From Bacillota bacterium (GTDB taxonomy: Bacteria > Bacillota > Clostridia > Acetivibrionales > DSM-1351), in assembly GCA_023409265.1 (NCBI GenBank), contig JAEYHZ010000008.1:186001-250000 (forward strand): 64,000 bases of DNA. Reading direction: 5' to 3'. Positions 8,869 through 17,545 of this stretch are shown here, in pieces. A model generated the notes under the pieces. That model was not told the DNA's origin, searched no databases, and saw only the letters and a program-made list of their open reading frames with translations. The translations under genes were made by a program, and so were the position numbers. How positions within the stretch are numbered: the stretch's first letter is position 1; every line of letters starts with the position of its first letter.

Positions 8869-11031
8869 ATGGGCGCAAAAGAGAAAAAAAGCAAAATTAA
8901 GTCTTTTAAAGAATTTGCAAAAGTCGATGGTTTAAATGAAAAAACTCAGATATTACGAAAGTCTCGTATACAAGCAAGACTTATTACATCCTTTGTAATA
9001 TTACTATGCGTGGTGTTGCTGATAACCGGAATTTTTTCTTACAGTAGTTCTACAAACACTATAGACAAAAAAGTTAAGACATATTCACTGCAGGTTATGG
9101 ATCAGACCAGTGTTGTATTGGCAAACGAAATAAGCTCTATGGAAGAATATATAATGGATGTGGGTATGGCATCGTTGGTTCAGGATAATCTGAATAATTA
9201 TGGTACAGAAGATACTTATCAACAGATAACCAACTCCAGAAACATTTCCAGCTTCATTACCACAAAGTTTTCTTCGAGTGATAGGGTTGAATATTGCTGT
9301 CTCTTAAAAGGGGATGATTTATCACTTATAGCAGACTATACAACAACGATGGGTAAGGTTGACACCTCAGGGATATCTAAAGACAATCTGAAACAATTTG
9401 AATGGGTTGACTTTCAAGTTGAAAACAGAGATAAAAAGGAAAGTCATCTCGGAATACAAAAAAGCATCACTTCAATGACAAGCGGAAATGTTGCAGCTCA
9501 AATGGTCCTGATACCTAAACCGAACTATCTGGCAAAGTCCTTTAATGATCTTGATATCGGAAAAGATTCTGAAACAGATAAAGAATTCCCCATATTTGTT
9601 ATAGATTCCAAGGGCAACATTATTTCATCAAGGGATACAGAATTATATCCACTGAGAAAAACTACAGAGCTCACAAAGAGTATTTCTAATGAAATAAACA
9701 CAGATATGAAGAAAAAAGTAGATGCCAAAATGAAATTTGAACAAAGAAAATCCGGAAACCTTGAAATGCACATTTCCGGTATGTCAAGTTTGGTAACATA
9801 TTCTCAAATAGCAGATAATAAACAGTGGTATGTTGTAACTGTTGTTCCATATAAATTCTTAAACAGTGAAGCCGACAGTCTCAGAACAAGGATAATTCTG
9901 ATTGGAGTTTTATGTCTGCTGCTTGCTCTGGTTTTGTGTATTGTTATTGCGAGAAGCGTTTCAACACCGTTAAACCGGCTTATTCTGACAATGAAAAAAG
10001 CAAAAAGCGGGGATTTGACCAGCAGTATTGAAGATAATGAAAACGATGAAATTGGAGAAGTCTGCAGAAATTATAATGACATGCTTTCAAATATCAATGC
10101 CCTTATTTCACAGGTAAGAAGTGTTTCGCTGGATGTTACCGGAGCGGCAAATAAAATTGCTTCTGCATCAAATGCCGCATATACCTCCTCTGAACAAGTT
10201 GCGGTAACTGTTGAGCAAATAGCAAAGGGTGCAACAGACCAGGCTAATGAAATAAACGGAAGTGTAAGTCATATGGACAAGCTTTCCCAGGGTATAACCT
10301 ATGTTGGTGATGATGTAGCCAAGGTAACTTCAATAGCTAATAAAATAAAGAGTTTAAATGAAAATGCTGATCAAATAATAAAAGCGTTGAATGTCAAATC
10401 AATGCAGGTAAGTGAAACAACAAACAGGGTTTCTCATAATATTACAGACCTTAGCAGCAGTATGAAAGAAATACAAAAGATACTGCAGATAATGATCGGT
10501 ATCTCAGAGCAGACAAACCTGCTGTCATTAAACGCCTCAATTGAAGCCGCACGTGCCGGAGAGGCCGGCAAAGGCTTTGCTGTCGTTGCAAATGAAGTCA
10601 AAAAGCTTGCAGAACAGTCTAAAGAATTTACAGGAAATATTAATAATATAGTAGTATCTATTGGCAATAAAACTTCTGATACAGTTGAGGAAGTTATGAA
10701 TTCCAATACTGTGGTAAATGAACAAATAATGGCTGTTAATGAGACAGAAGAAATGTTCAAGACTGTATTTAATTCTATGGAAGAAGTGGTTTCCTATATT
10801 GCAAGGACTGAAAAATCGGTGGATAACATAATGAAATCAAAGGAAAGAGTAATGGAATCTATGGAAAATATATCAGCAGTAGCTGAAGAATCGGCTGCAA
10901 CTACTGAGGAGATTTCGGCAAGTACCGAACAGCAAATGGCTTCGGCAGAAGAACTCTCGAGATACGCTACCGAGCTCAATGAGCTTGCAGCTGCCCTGAA
11001 TGCAGAGCTTGATAAATTTAAGACCGAATAA
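8869..11031 (+). CDS. Methyl-accepting chemotaxis protein (Cache type), tandem copy 2
   Basis: A 720-aa paralog of the preceding receptor. The order is the same: a shorter basic cytoplasmic N-terminus (KEKKSKIKSFKEFAK), first helix about 39-61, Cache-like sensor, second helix about 340-362, HAMP and signalling domain with tip EQTNLLSLNASIEAARAGEA. The C-termini of both proteins (ELDKFKTE) are identical. Differences concentrate in the membrane-distal sensor (about residues 100-200), where ligand contacts are expected. AGGAGATCAT precedes ATG 8869. The pair is a clear local duplication with diverged sensing. Confidence 0.95.
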   Translation: MGAKEKKSKIKSFKEFAKVDGLNEKTQILRKSRIQARLITSFVILLCVVLLITGIFSYSSSTNTIDKKVKTYSLQVMDQTSVVLANEISSMEEYIMDVGMASLVQDNLNNYGTEDTYQQITNSRNISSFITTKFSSSDRVEYCCLLKGDDLSLIADYTTTMGKVDTSGISKDNLKQFEWVDFQVENRDKKESHLGIQKSITSMTSGNVAAQMVLIPKPNYLAKSFNDLDIGKDSETDKEFPIFVIDSKGNIISSRDTELYPLRKTTELTKSISNEINTDMKKKVDAKMKFEQRKSGNLEMHISGMSSLVTYSQIADNKQWYVVTVVPYKFLNSEADSLRTRIILIGVLCLLLALVLCIVIARSVSTPLNRLILTMKKAKSGDLTSSIEDNENDEIGEVCRNYNDMLSNINALISQVRSVSLDVTGAANKIASASNAAYTSSEQVAVTVEQIAKGATDQANEINGSVSHMDKLSQGITYVGDDVAKVTSIANKIKSLNENADQIIKALNVKSMQVSETTNRVSHNITDLSSSMKEIQKILQIMIGISEQTNLLSLNASIEAARAGEAGKGFAVVANEVKKLAEQSKEFTGNINNIVVSIGNKTSDTVEEVMNSNTVVNEQIMAVNETEEMFKTVFNSMEEVVSYIARTEKSVDNIMKSKERVMESMENISAVAEESAATTEEISASTEQQMASAEELSRYATELNELAAALNAELDKFKTE

Positions 11032-11040
11032 ATATTATAT

Positions 11041-11081
11041 AAAAAGAAAGATCTGATTACCTGGTCAGATCTTTCTTTTTT
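11041..11081 (+). terminator. Rho-independent terminator
   Basis: Stem AAAGAAAGATCTGA / TCAGATCTTTCTTT with loop TTACCTGG and a following T run, 9 nt after the second chemoreceptor. The A run on the other flank would let it also act on the reverse strand. Confidence 0.92.
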
Positions 11082-11162
11082 GGGTATGTAATTATGGATT
11101 ATTAAAATAATGATAAGTGCCGGATATTAGTATTAAAAATAGTACGCTAAAGATAATCAACC

Positions 11163-11220
11163 TAAATGATTATTAATCTATAAGATAATTAATCTAAATG
11201 ATTATTAATCAATAAGATAA
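11163..11220. repeat. Two direct repeats of 26 nt
   Basis: TAAATGATTATTAATC(T/A)ATAAGATAA occurs at 11163-11188 and 11195-11220, a 32-nt period, just downstream of the lipoprotein stop codon. One base differs between copies. Confidence 0.8.
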
Positions 11221-11225
11221 GCAAC

Positions 11226-11960
11226 CTACTTCGTGGTATCATTTTCACTGTCCTGAGGTGAACCTGAGGGATTATCTTGTCCGGTTCCGGGTATTCTCTG
11301 CATTACATTTATTTTTGAAACAATTCCCTTCTCTTTGTCGGAATACCAGATTTGCAGTACATTTCCTTCTTTTATATCTGATAGTTTAAAAGTCTGCTGA
11401 TTACTATCACCATTCGTCCTTGCCATAGCTGTTATAGCAACGCCATCTGGAATGGTTACAGTTTTGGTTTCTCCGGTGTATTGAATTCCCCTTGGCTGAC
11501 TGGAGCCGTTTCCTTTTGGCCCGTTCCTGTCCTGACTGGTATTACTGCTGTCCGAAGCCGGGGTTGAACTACTCGGTTCAGCTGCAGGAGTACTTCCGGG
11601 GGCTGGCTGGGAAGTATTGCCGCTATTTCCGGTACCACCCCGAGGTGGTGCCCCATTTCGGTTGAAGGCTGGCATTTTTATAACTTTCAGAGTTATTTGA
11701 TTTCCGGAAATAGAGCTGACCTCACCTGTCAGGTCTGCACCCTGACCCTGGAGCTGACCTCTATAGCCGCCGTTTCCACGCTTACTGCCATTTTGCAGAC
11801 TGTTTTTATCCTGCCATTCCTGAGCATTTGACGAAGAACCTGACACAGTACCGGTCCGGGCAGAAGGATCGGTACTGGCTGTATTTGAACCTGTGGTTCC
11901 GCACGCTGCAAGAGATAACATCAATAGAGATATAAGTACAATCCCCATTTTATTCTTCAT
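11226..11960 (-). CDS. Low-complexity lipoprotein of unknown function
   Basis: A 244-aa exported protein. The N-terminus MKNKMGIVLISLLMLSLAAC is a lipoprotein signal with lipobox LAAC, so Cys20 should be lipidated and the protein held on the outer face of the membrane. The body is rich in Ser, Gly, Asn, Gln and Pro, with a linker (about residues 105-150) that looks disordered. Two short folded stretches remain: GEVSSISGNQITLKVI and a C-terminal FKLSDIKEGNVLQIWYSDK, resembling a small beta domain. A good AGGAGGAG ribosome site precedes the ATG. I do not recognise a specific function; it stands alone on its strand. Confidence 0.85.
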   Translation of the reverse strand: MKNKMGIVLISLLMLSLAACGTTGSNTASTDPSARTGTVSGSSSNAQEWQDKNSLQNGSKRGNGGYRGQLQGQGADLTGEVSSISGNQITLKVIKMPAFNRNGAPPRGGTGNSGNTSQPAPGSTPAAEPSSSTPASDSSNTSQDRNGPKGNGSSQPRGIQYTGETKTVTIPDGVAITAMARTNGDSNQQTFKLSDIKEGNVLQIWYSDKEKGIVSKINVMQRIPGTGQDNPSGSPQDSENDTTK

Positions 11961-12142
11961 AGATTAACTCCTCCTGATTTATTATGGAAATTTTTATACA
12001 TTCCTATAATACAATAGCAATGAGTTTATTCTGTGAAGAAAATATTGTTAAATTATGAACATTAAACCTAAGCCTCAAAGAGCAGCCAGTAATACCAATG
12101 AGTAAAATGTGAATAAATAAAGCCTTGGTGTTGTTTTTGATT

Positions 12143-13141
12143 TTAAATATTTTGTTCTACCGATGCAATAACTCTGCTTTTAGTATTACTATCGGCAAAC
12201 TTGCAGTTTTCCAGTTCAAGAGCCCAAAGAACGGCACCGGTGGCTGGAGGAACGGTTAATATCTTGTACTTGCAGAATTTATCTGTAAGTTTGGCCATAT
12301 TTTCTTTAAATTTTTCAAACAACATTGGTGATTCAGCTTTTACCCATACTGAGCCCGCCAGTACAATTTCCACCTCATCATTAAATGATAGGTTATTAAC
12401 ACAGCCGGCGGCTGATTTTGCAAGCTGCAAAGCGGAATTTTCAACTATGGCCGCAGCTGCCTGATCACCGTAATCGGCATGCTGGAAGAGCAGCTGCATC
12501 AATTCCTTGTTGGGAAAAGATCTGGAAGCGGCAAGTTCACTGATTCTTTCAATATAAAAAGCTTTATCCGGTATCTCAAGCAAGTCCATAACCGGTGTTG
12601 AGAGAGCTGTAGGAGGGTTCATTCTATAAAGGCTGTCATAGACAGTTCTTACTACTTTTCGTGCCAGAAAATAACCTCCTGCTTCATCACCACATATTTC
12701 GCTCCCGATTCCTCCAACTTGAAGCCGATTGCCTGAAGGGTCAATGCCTCCGGCAACAGTGCCTGAACCATTGATTGAACAAACTCCATAACCCTTGCTG
12801 GTACCAGCTTTTATTCCTAAAAAAGAATCATTGTCTACTTCAAACTTTCTAAACCCTATTTTTTTAACAATATCGGTTAACTTCTGTTTTTGAATTGGCA
12901 CATCTACCCCTGCCAATCCAAAAGCTGCTGCAGAAATGTTGTCAATATTTAAACCGTTGCGATTTACCAGTTGGCTTATTTTTTCATTCATTATCCTGCA
13001 GGTGCTTTCATATGAGTCGGGAAAGCGTTCATGACTGCATGTTCCATCCCTGAGATGATCAATAAAATTAGCTTCGCCATCAAACAGAAAGTAATCTGTT
13101 TTGCTGTTACCACCATCTACACCAATCACGTATTTTTTCAT
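12143..13141 (-). CDS. BadF/BadG/BcrA-family kinase, N-acetylglucosamine kinase-like
   Basis: A 332-aa protein of the ASKHA (actin/hexokinase) fold. The first phosphate motif VDGGNSKTDYFLFDG lies at residues 6-20, the second around INGSGTVAGGID, and the adenosine motif around EIVLAGSVW. This layout is typical of eukaryote-like GlcNAc kinases in Firmicutes, which phosphorylate amino sugars salvaged from peptidoglycan or chitin; the exact substrate is inferred. The start is placed at ATG 13141 behind GGTGGT rather than at the TTG four codons upstream. No sugar transporter is adjacent. A family 1 MITE copy lies about 60 nt upstream. Confidence 0.88.
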   Translation of the reverse strand: MKKYVIGVDGGNSKTDYFLFDGEANFIDHLRDGTCSHERFPDSYESTCRIMNEKISQLVNRNGLNIDNISAAAFGLAGVDVPIQKQKLTDIVKKIGFRKFEVDNDSFLGIKAGTSKGYGVCSINGSGTVAGGIDPSGNRLQVGGIGSEICGDEAGGYFLARKVVRTVYDSLYRMNPPTALSTPVMDLLEIPDKAFYIERISELAASRSFPNKELMQLLFQHADYGDQAAAAIVENSALQLAKSAAGCVNNLSFNDEVEIVLAGSVWVKAESPMLFEKFKENMAKLTDKFCKYKILTVPPATGAVLWALELENCKFADSNTKSRVIASVEQNI

Positions 13142-13203
13142 AATTACCACCAATCTGCATTAAATTAAATAATATGGTTTGATAAGTTTCATTCAGTTAC
13201 TTT

Positions 13204-13478
13204 TACCTTATATTGACAACGTAAAACACGCCTCACGCCGGCTATTTTGCCACTTTTCTTTGTTGTCGTCCTTGCCTTGCGTCAGCAAGGCTGCGTCCAT
13301 CCGCCTCGAAAATCGCCAAAATATCTCGGCGTGAAGTCGGTGATTTTTGAGCGAGAGAATTTGGCTTGCGGCAAGGCGAAGAGGCGAAGAAAGGCTTTGT
13401 GCCTTTCAAGCGGCTTCAACGCAGCCGCAGGGCAAATTCGCCACTCAAAAACGTATTGTAAATTGTTAATAGAGGGTA
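13204..13478 (-). mobile_element. MITE-like element, family 1, copy B (275 bp)
   Basis: Read on the reverse strand it starts TACCCTCTATTAACAA and ends with TTGTCAATATAAGGTA, matching copy A at 4443-4717 in length (275 bp), terminal repeats, both internal stem-loop halves and the core GGCGGATGGACGCAG...GACGACAAC. Its outer right end is slightly degraded (ATAAGG for AGAGGG). It accounts for most of the gap 13142-13565 between the divergent kinase and glycosyltransferase genes; the remaining part upstream of the glycosyltransferase is AT-rich and presumably holds its promoter. Confidence 0.85.
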
Positions 13479-13565
13479 GTAATTTAAATAGAATAGTGTC
13501 AAAACTATAAATGCATGATAAAATAGTCATGTGTCTACTAAAGAAAAGAAACATGGAGGATTGTA

Positions 13566-15824
13566 ATGAAAGTTTTGCACATTATCGGCGGAGGAGATGT
13601 TGGCGGCGCAAAGGTACACGTACTTTCACTTGTGAAGGAACTTGATTCAAACATTGATGTCACCTTATTGTGCCTTAGGTCTGGAGCCTTTGCAGATGAA
13701 GCCCGTGCAATCGGTATAAAAGTCGAAGTTATTAAGTCGTTCAACATACTGTCCGATATTAAAAAAACTATTAAACTTGTTAAGAATAAGCAGTTCGATA
13801 TTATACATTCACACGGGTCAAAAGCAAATATATTTGCATATGCAATAAAAAAAGCATGTAAAATTCCTGTTGTGACCACAATGCACAGTGATTATAAACT
13901 TGATTATTTACAGAGTCTCTTTAAAAGGATGACAATTGGCTTCATAAACTCATTGGTACTTCGAAAACTGGACTATTACATAGTAGTTACAAGCGCCTTT
14001 CGAAAAATGCTTGTTGAAAGAGGCTTCAAAAACAGCAGTATTTTCACCATACTTAACGGCATGGATATGAATAAACCCGTGGAAAGCTTCACCAGAGAAG
14101 AATTCAGTAAAAAATATAATGTACCACTAAATTCTGATGATATTCTGGTGGGAACAGCAGCAAGACTGGATCCGGTAAAGGATATTGGTACCCTTCTGGA
14201 TGCTGCAAGACATGTTGTTGAAAAAAATCCGAAAGTGAAATTCCTTATAGGCGGAGAAGGCGAACAAAGTAAAGAGTTGAAGGCGCGTTCAGCAGAGCTT
14301 GGGCTGCAGAACAATGTATTTTTTCTCGGTTGGCTGAACAATCCTTATGAATTGATAAGTGTTCTGGATATAAATACCATGACCTCTATAAGTGAGGGGT
14401 TCCCTTACTATCTTCTGGAGGGTGCCCGTTTCTCAAAGGCTACTATATGCAGTCAGGTGGGCGGAATCCCGGATCTTATAGAATCAACTGTAAATGGTTA
14501 TCTGTTTGAACCCAAGGACTATGCTACTCTTACAGCTCAAATACTTGACCTTGCTTCAGACAGCTCCAAACGGACTTTGTTCGGGGCTAAAATTAACGAA
14601 AAGGCCAACAGGGAATTTTCTCTTGAAGCAATGCGCGAGACCCAGCTAAAGATATATGATGAAATACTTAAAGACGTTTCCGGTAAAAAGTTAAGTAGCA
14701 GGCATAATCCCGACAGAAAAAAATATGATGTGATTATATCCGGTTACTATGGTTTCAGTAATATCGGAGATGATGCAATGTTGAGATCAATCGTTGAAAA
14801 CCTGAAGCGTGAAAAACCGGACATATCAATATTGGTTTTATCCAAGAAACCTGCCGAAACATCCTTGTATTATGGTGTACACGCTATAAACAGAAAAAAC
14901 TTGTTCGCAGTCTATTCAGCAATGAAGAAATCAAAACTTTTTATATACGGCGGCGGCAACATTATTCAGGACAGCACCAGCTCACGCTCCATTCTGTTCT
15001 ATCTGGGCATAGCCTGGCTGGCAAAAAAACTTGGACTTAAACTGATGTTCTATGCCAACGGAATTGGTCCTATCAATAAAATAAGAAATACCGAGTATTC
15101 TCGCAAAATTTTGAATAAGGCTGATGTAATTACCGTTAGAGAAAAAATTTCTTTGAACGAACTCAGCAGAATGGGAATAACAAAACCAAAGATATTGCTC
15201 ACAGCAGACGCAGCCCTTGCTGTCAAAGTGGATAACAATACCAGGCTGGATGATATTTTTATAAATGAAGGAATTCCGTTAAATGTTGCTTATGCAGGCT
15301 TTTCGGTCAGGAAATGCCCCGGCTGCGACAAACATCAGCATGCCAAATACGAGCAGGTTATTGCCGAAACAGCTGATTATGTTTATAACAATTATAATTT
15401 AATCCCGGTATTTATACCGATGGAATATCAGGTGGATATACCAACCATACAAAATATTGTTGCAAAAATGAGGACCCATGGATATGTTATTTCTCACAAC
15501 CACTCTGTTTCCGAAACTTTTGCAATAATACGAAAAATGGACCTGATGATTGCCATGCGTCTGCATGCATTGATATTCGCCGCTTATATGAACGTTCCAA
15601 TCATAGGCATCAGCTATCAGCCAAAGGTGGAAGGTTTTCTTGAATATATCAACCAGCAGCCGGTAGGTCACGTTAAAGAAATAACTTTTAAAGATATGCG
15701 CCGGAAAGTAGATGAATTATTACTAAATAAGGATGATGTAAAGAAAGAACTTGGAAAATCTGTTGAAGCCCTGGTGACAAAGGCAGAAGAGAATTCACGT
15801 CTTGCAATAGAATTAATTTCATAA
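13566..15824 (+). CDS. Fusion of GT4 glycosyltransferase and CsaB-type polysaccharide pyruvyl transferase
   Basis: A 752-aa cytoplasmic two-domain protein. Residues 1 to about 370 form a GT-B family 4 glycosyltransferase: HIIGGGDVGGAKVHVLSL at the N-terminus, RLDPVKD in the linker, and the donor-binding SEGFPYYLLEGARF with its two Glu. Residues about 388-752 form a polysaccharide pyruvyl transferase starting SGYYGFSNIGDDAMLRS and containing YGGGNIIQD and MRLHALIFA. CsaB enzymes add pyruvate ketals to the secondary cell-wall polymer that anchors SLH-domain surface proteins. The fusion would make one polypeptide both extend and pyruvylate the polymer, an inference. AATGGAGGATTGTA precedes ATG 13566. 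The gene is monocistronic. Confidence 0.93.
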   Translation: MKVLHIIGGGDVGGAKVHVLSLVKELDSNIDVTLLCLRSGAFADEARAIGIKVEVIKSFNILSDIKKTIKLVKNKQFDIIHSHGSKANIFAYAIKKACKIPVVTTMHSDYKLDYLQSLFKRMTIGFINSLVLRKLDYYIVVTSAFRKMLVERGFKNSSIFTILNGMDMNKPVESFTREEFSKKYNVPLNSDDILVGTAARLDPVKDIGTLLDAARHVVEKNPKVKFLIGGEGEQSKELKARSAELGLQNNVFFLGWLNNPYELISVLDINTMTSISEGFPYYLLEGARFSKATICSQVGGIPDLIESTVNGYLFEPKDYATLTAQILDLASDSSKRTLFGAKINEKANREFSLEAMRETQLKIYDEILKDVSGKKLSSRHNPDRKKYDVIISGYYGFSNIGDDAMLRSIVENLKREKPDISILVLSKKPAETSLYYGVHAINRKNLFAVYSAMKKSKLFIYGGGNIIQDSTSSRSILFYLGIAWLAKKLGLKLMFYANGIGPINKIRNTEYSRKILNKADVITVREKISLNELSRMGITKPKILLTADAALAVKVDNNTRLDDIFINEGIPLNVAYAGFSVRKCPGCDKHQHAKYEQVIAETADYVYNNYNLIPVFIPMEYQVDIPTIQNIVAKMRTHGYVISHNHSVSETFAIIRKMDLMIAMRLHALIFAAYMNVPIIGISYQPKVEGFLEYINQQPVGHVKEITFKDMRRKVDELLLNKDDVKKELGKSVEALVTKAEENSRLAIELIS

Positions 15825-15905
15825 ACAAGGAAATTCGCTTCACCCAGTTATTTGAGCCCATACTTCATAGCCCGGCGGCTAGAAAAGCCACTTTTGTTTA
15901 CATTG

Positions 15906-15948
15906 AAAAAATAGCTATCTCTTCATCACAGGAGATAGCTATTTTTTT
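15906..15948. terminator. Bidirectional rho-independent terminator
   Basis: Stem AAAAAATAGCTATCTC / GAGATAGCTATTTTTT between two convergent genes, with T runs on both strands. It can end the CsaB-fusion transcript on the plus strand and the GH30 transcript on the minus strand. Confidence 0.92.
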
Positions 15949-15958
15949 AAAATTATAT

Positions 15959-17335
15959 TTAGAATATAAGAGTCGATATGCTGTCAGCTTCAGCCTTCAG
16001 CTTGCATAGCTGCTCATTGATTCTCACCGTAAAGGGTATGCTTTCATTTGTTCTGTTTAAAACAACCATTGCAAAGGTTCCGTCAGGATTTCTGAATGCT
16101 GTTACCTCAAGCTTGTCGATATATTTTGTATGACCTACTCTGACAGCACCGGGCAAAATATATTTGCTGAAATGTCCTATATAGGTATAGGATAATTTCT
16201 TCTCATAGGTATTATTCCCGGTATCACACATGATAGGAGCATCGCAGAAGTTTCCTACGTGGTTCGGCCCTCCCTTTTCATTCAATACCAGGTTCCAGTC
16301 AATATATACATTCATTCCTCCATTGAGATTTCCCAATATATCATGAGCATACATCTGCGCATTTTTCAGTTGATCAGCTGCACCGAAACGGCTGTACTCC
16401 ACACAGCCTTCAGTAAATATAAGCTTTTTGTCGGGATACATCTTTCGCAATATCTCAAGGCTCTCAAAGTGATCGCCGCTGTACCAGTGGAAAGCTACAC
16501 CTGCTACAAGCTCCTTACACTTACCCACACTTAAAGTGTCTCTTGCACGGTCATAGGCTCTTTCCTTGTTGTGATCCCATATTATAATATCGATATCACC
16601 CAGCCCATCAGCCTTTAACTGCGGTCCCAGGTACTCTGATACAAATTCACCTTCCTCAGAAGCGGTGAAAATGCAGGAATCCCATGTCTGGACTGCCTTG
16701 GGCTCATTTTGCACAGATATGGCAGCAATATCAAAACCGAGCCTTTTATACTCAGAAACGTATCTGCTGATATATTTTGCCCATAATCCCCGGTATTCGG
16801 GCTTAAGCTTTCCTCCTCCGTTCTTCTGTCCGTTTGTTTTCATAAAAGCAGGGGGAGACCATGGTGAAAGCAATAAACTAATTTTACTGCTGCTTGCTTC
16901 CTGGGCTTTTCTTATCATCGGAAGGATATATTTCTCATCTCTTGCAAGAGAAAAAGTTTTCAGCTCGGTATCATTCGGGTCAGTGACTGCTGAATAGTTG
17001 CCTAAGGAAAAATCACAGCTGTCAATATGTGATCTGCAAAATGAATAGTTTAAGCCATTCTTTCCAAAGTAGTCATCAATTATGCTGTCATAAACCTGCT
17101 CACTCATTTGCTGCAAGGTATAGGCCGATGCCTCTGTAAAAGCGCCGCCAAAACCGGATATTTTCTGATATTCAACCTCCGGGTAAACATTAACCAGTTC
17201 ATTTTCCACCCCGGCACTGTCTTTAACAAATTCCGCCTCGGTTACTTCGGTCTTCCAGGCTTTATCAGCACTCACTGTAGTTATTTTTTTAAGTTTCAAA
17301 GTATATTCCTCACTTTCGTTTTCGATTTTCTTCAT
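15959..17335 (-). CDS. Glycoside hydrolase family 30 enzyme, apparently intracellular
   Basis: A 458-aa retaining beta-glycosidase related to glucosylceramidases. The (beta/alpha)8 barrel contains ISGFGGAFTEASA, LLLSPWSPPAFMKTNG, the acid/base Glu211 in SVQNEP and the nucleophile Glu309 in IFTEGC; a C-terminal beta domain runs from about 385. No signal peptide or anchoring module is present, so it probably acts in the cytoplasm on imported oligosaccharides or glycosides. Substrate is not decided by sequence: glucose, xylose or fucose beta-linkages are all known in the family. The ATG lacks a clear ribosome site; a TATAGT hexamer lies very close upstream, so a short leader is possible. Confidence 0.9.
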   Translation of the reverse strand: MKKIENESEEYTLKLKKITTVSADKAWKTEVTEAEFVKDSAGVENELVNVYPEVEYQKISGFGGAFTEASAYTLQQMSEQVYDSIIDDYFGKNGLNYSFCRSHIDSCDFSLGNYSAVTDPNDTELKTFSLARDEKYILPMIRKAQEASSSKISLLLSPWSPPAFMKTNGQKNGGGKLKPEYRGLWAKYISRYVSEYKRLGFDIAAISVQNEPKAVQTWDSCIFTASEEGEFVSEYLGPQLKADGLGDIDIIIWDHNKERAYDRARDTLSVGKCKELVAGVAFHWYSGDHFESLEILRKMYPDKKLIFTEGCVEYSRFGAADQLKNAQMYAHDILGNLNGGMNVYIDWNLVLNEKGGPNHVGNFCDAPIMCDTGNNTYEKKLSYTYIGHFSKYILPGAVRVGHTKYIDKLEVTAFRNPDGTFAMVVLNRTNESIPFTVRINEQLCKLKAEADSISTLIF

Positions 17336-17466
17336 AATAAAATTGTACTATATAAGTTTAATGTTTTATATGTGTAATTAATCTTATCAATTGTCGAAAA
17401 CTATTATTTGCATAGTGTTAACCTGAAACCCCGATTAAGGCGGAAAGCCCGCAATCTATAAAAACA

Positions 17467-17508
17467 GAGCTGTTTCTAAAGGATAGGAATATCCTCTACA
17501 AACAGCTC
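17467..17508 (-). terminator. Terminator of the ABC-F gene
   Basis: Stem GAGCTGTTT / AAACAGCTC with an inner AGGAT/ATCCT pair, followed on the reverse strand by a T-rich stretch. It lies 38 nt after the ABC-F stop codon. Confidence 0.8.
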
Positions 17509-17545
17509 ATTTGTTTAAAACTCTATAGTTATTCATTTATATGCT

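Noticed and set aside
13282..13554. Frames on both strands over the 13.2 kb element
   Set aside because: They arise from the GC-richer noncoding MITE-like element and are not kept in the copy at 4.4 kb.
17392..17398. Spo0A box (TGTCGAA) upstream of the GH30 gene
   Set aside because: A 7-nt match is expected by chance in AT-rich intergenic DNA; no second box or promoter context supports it.
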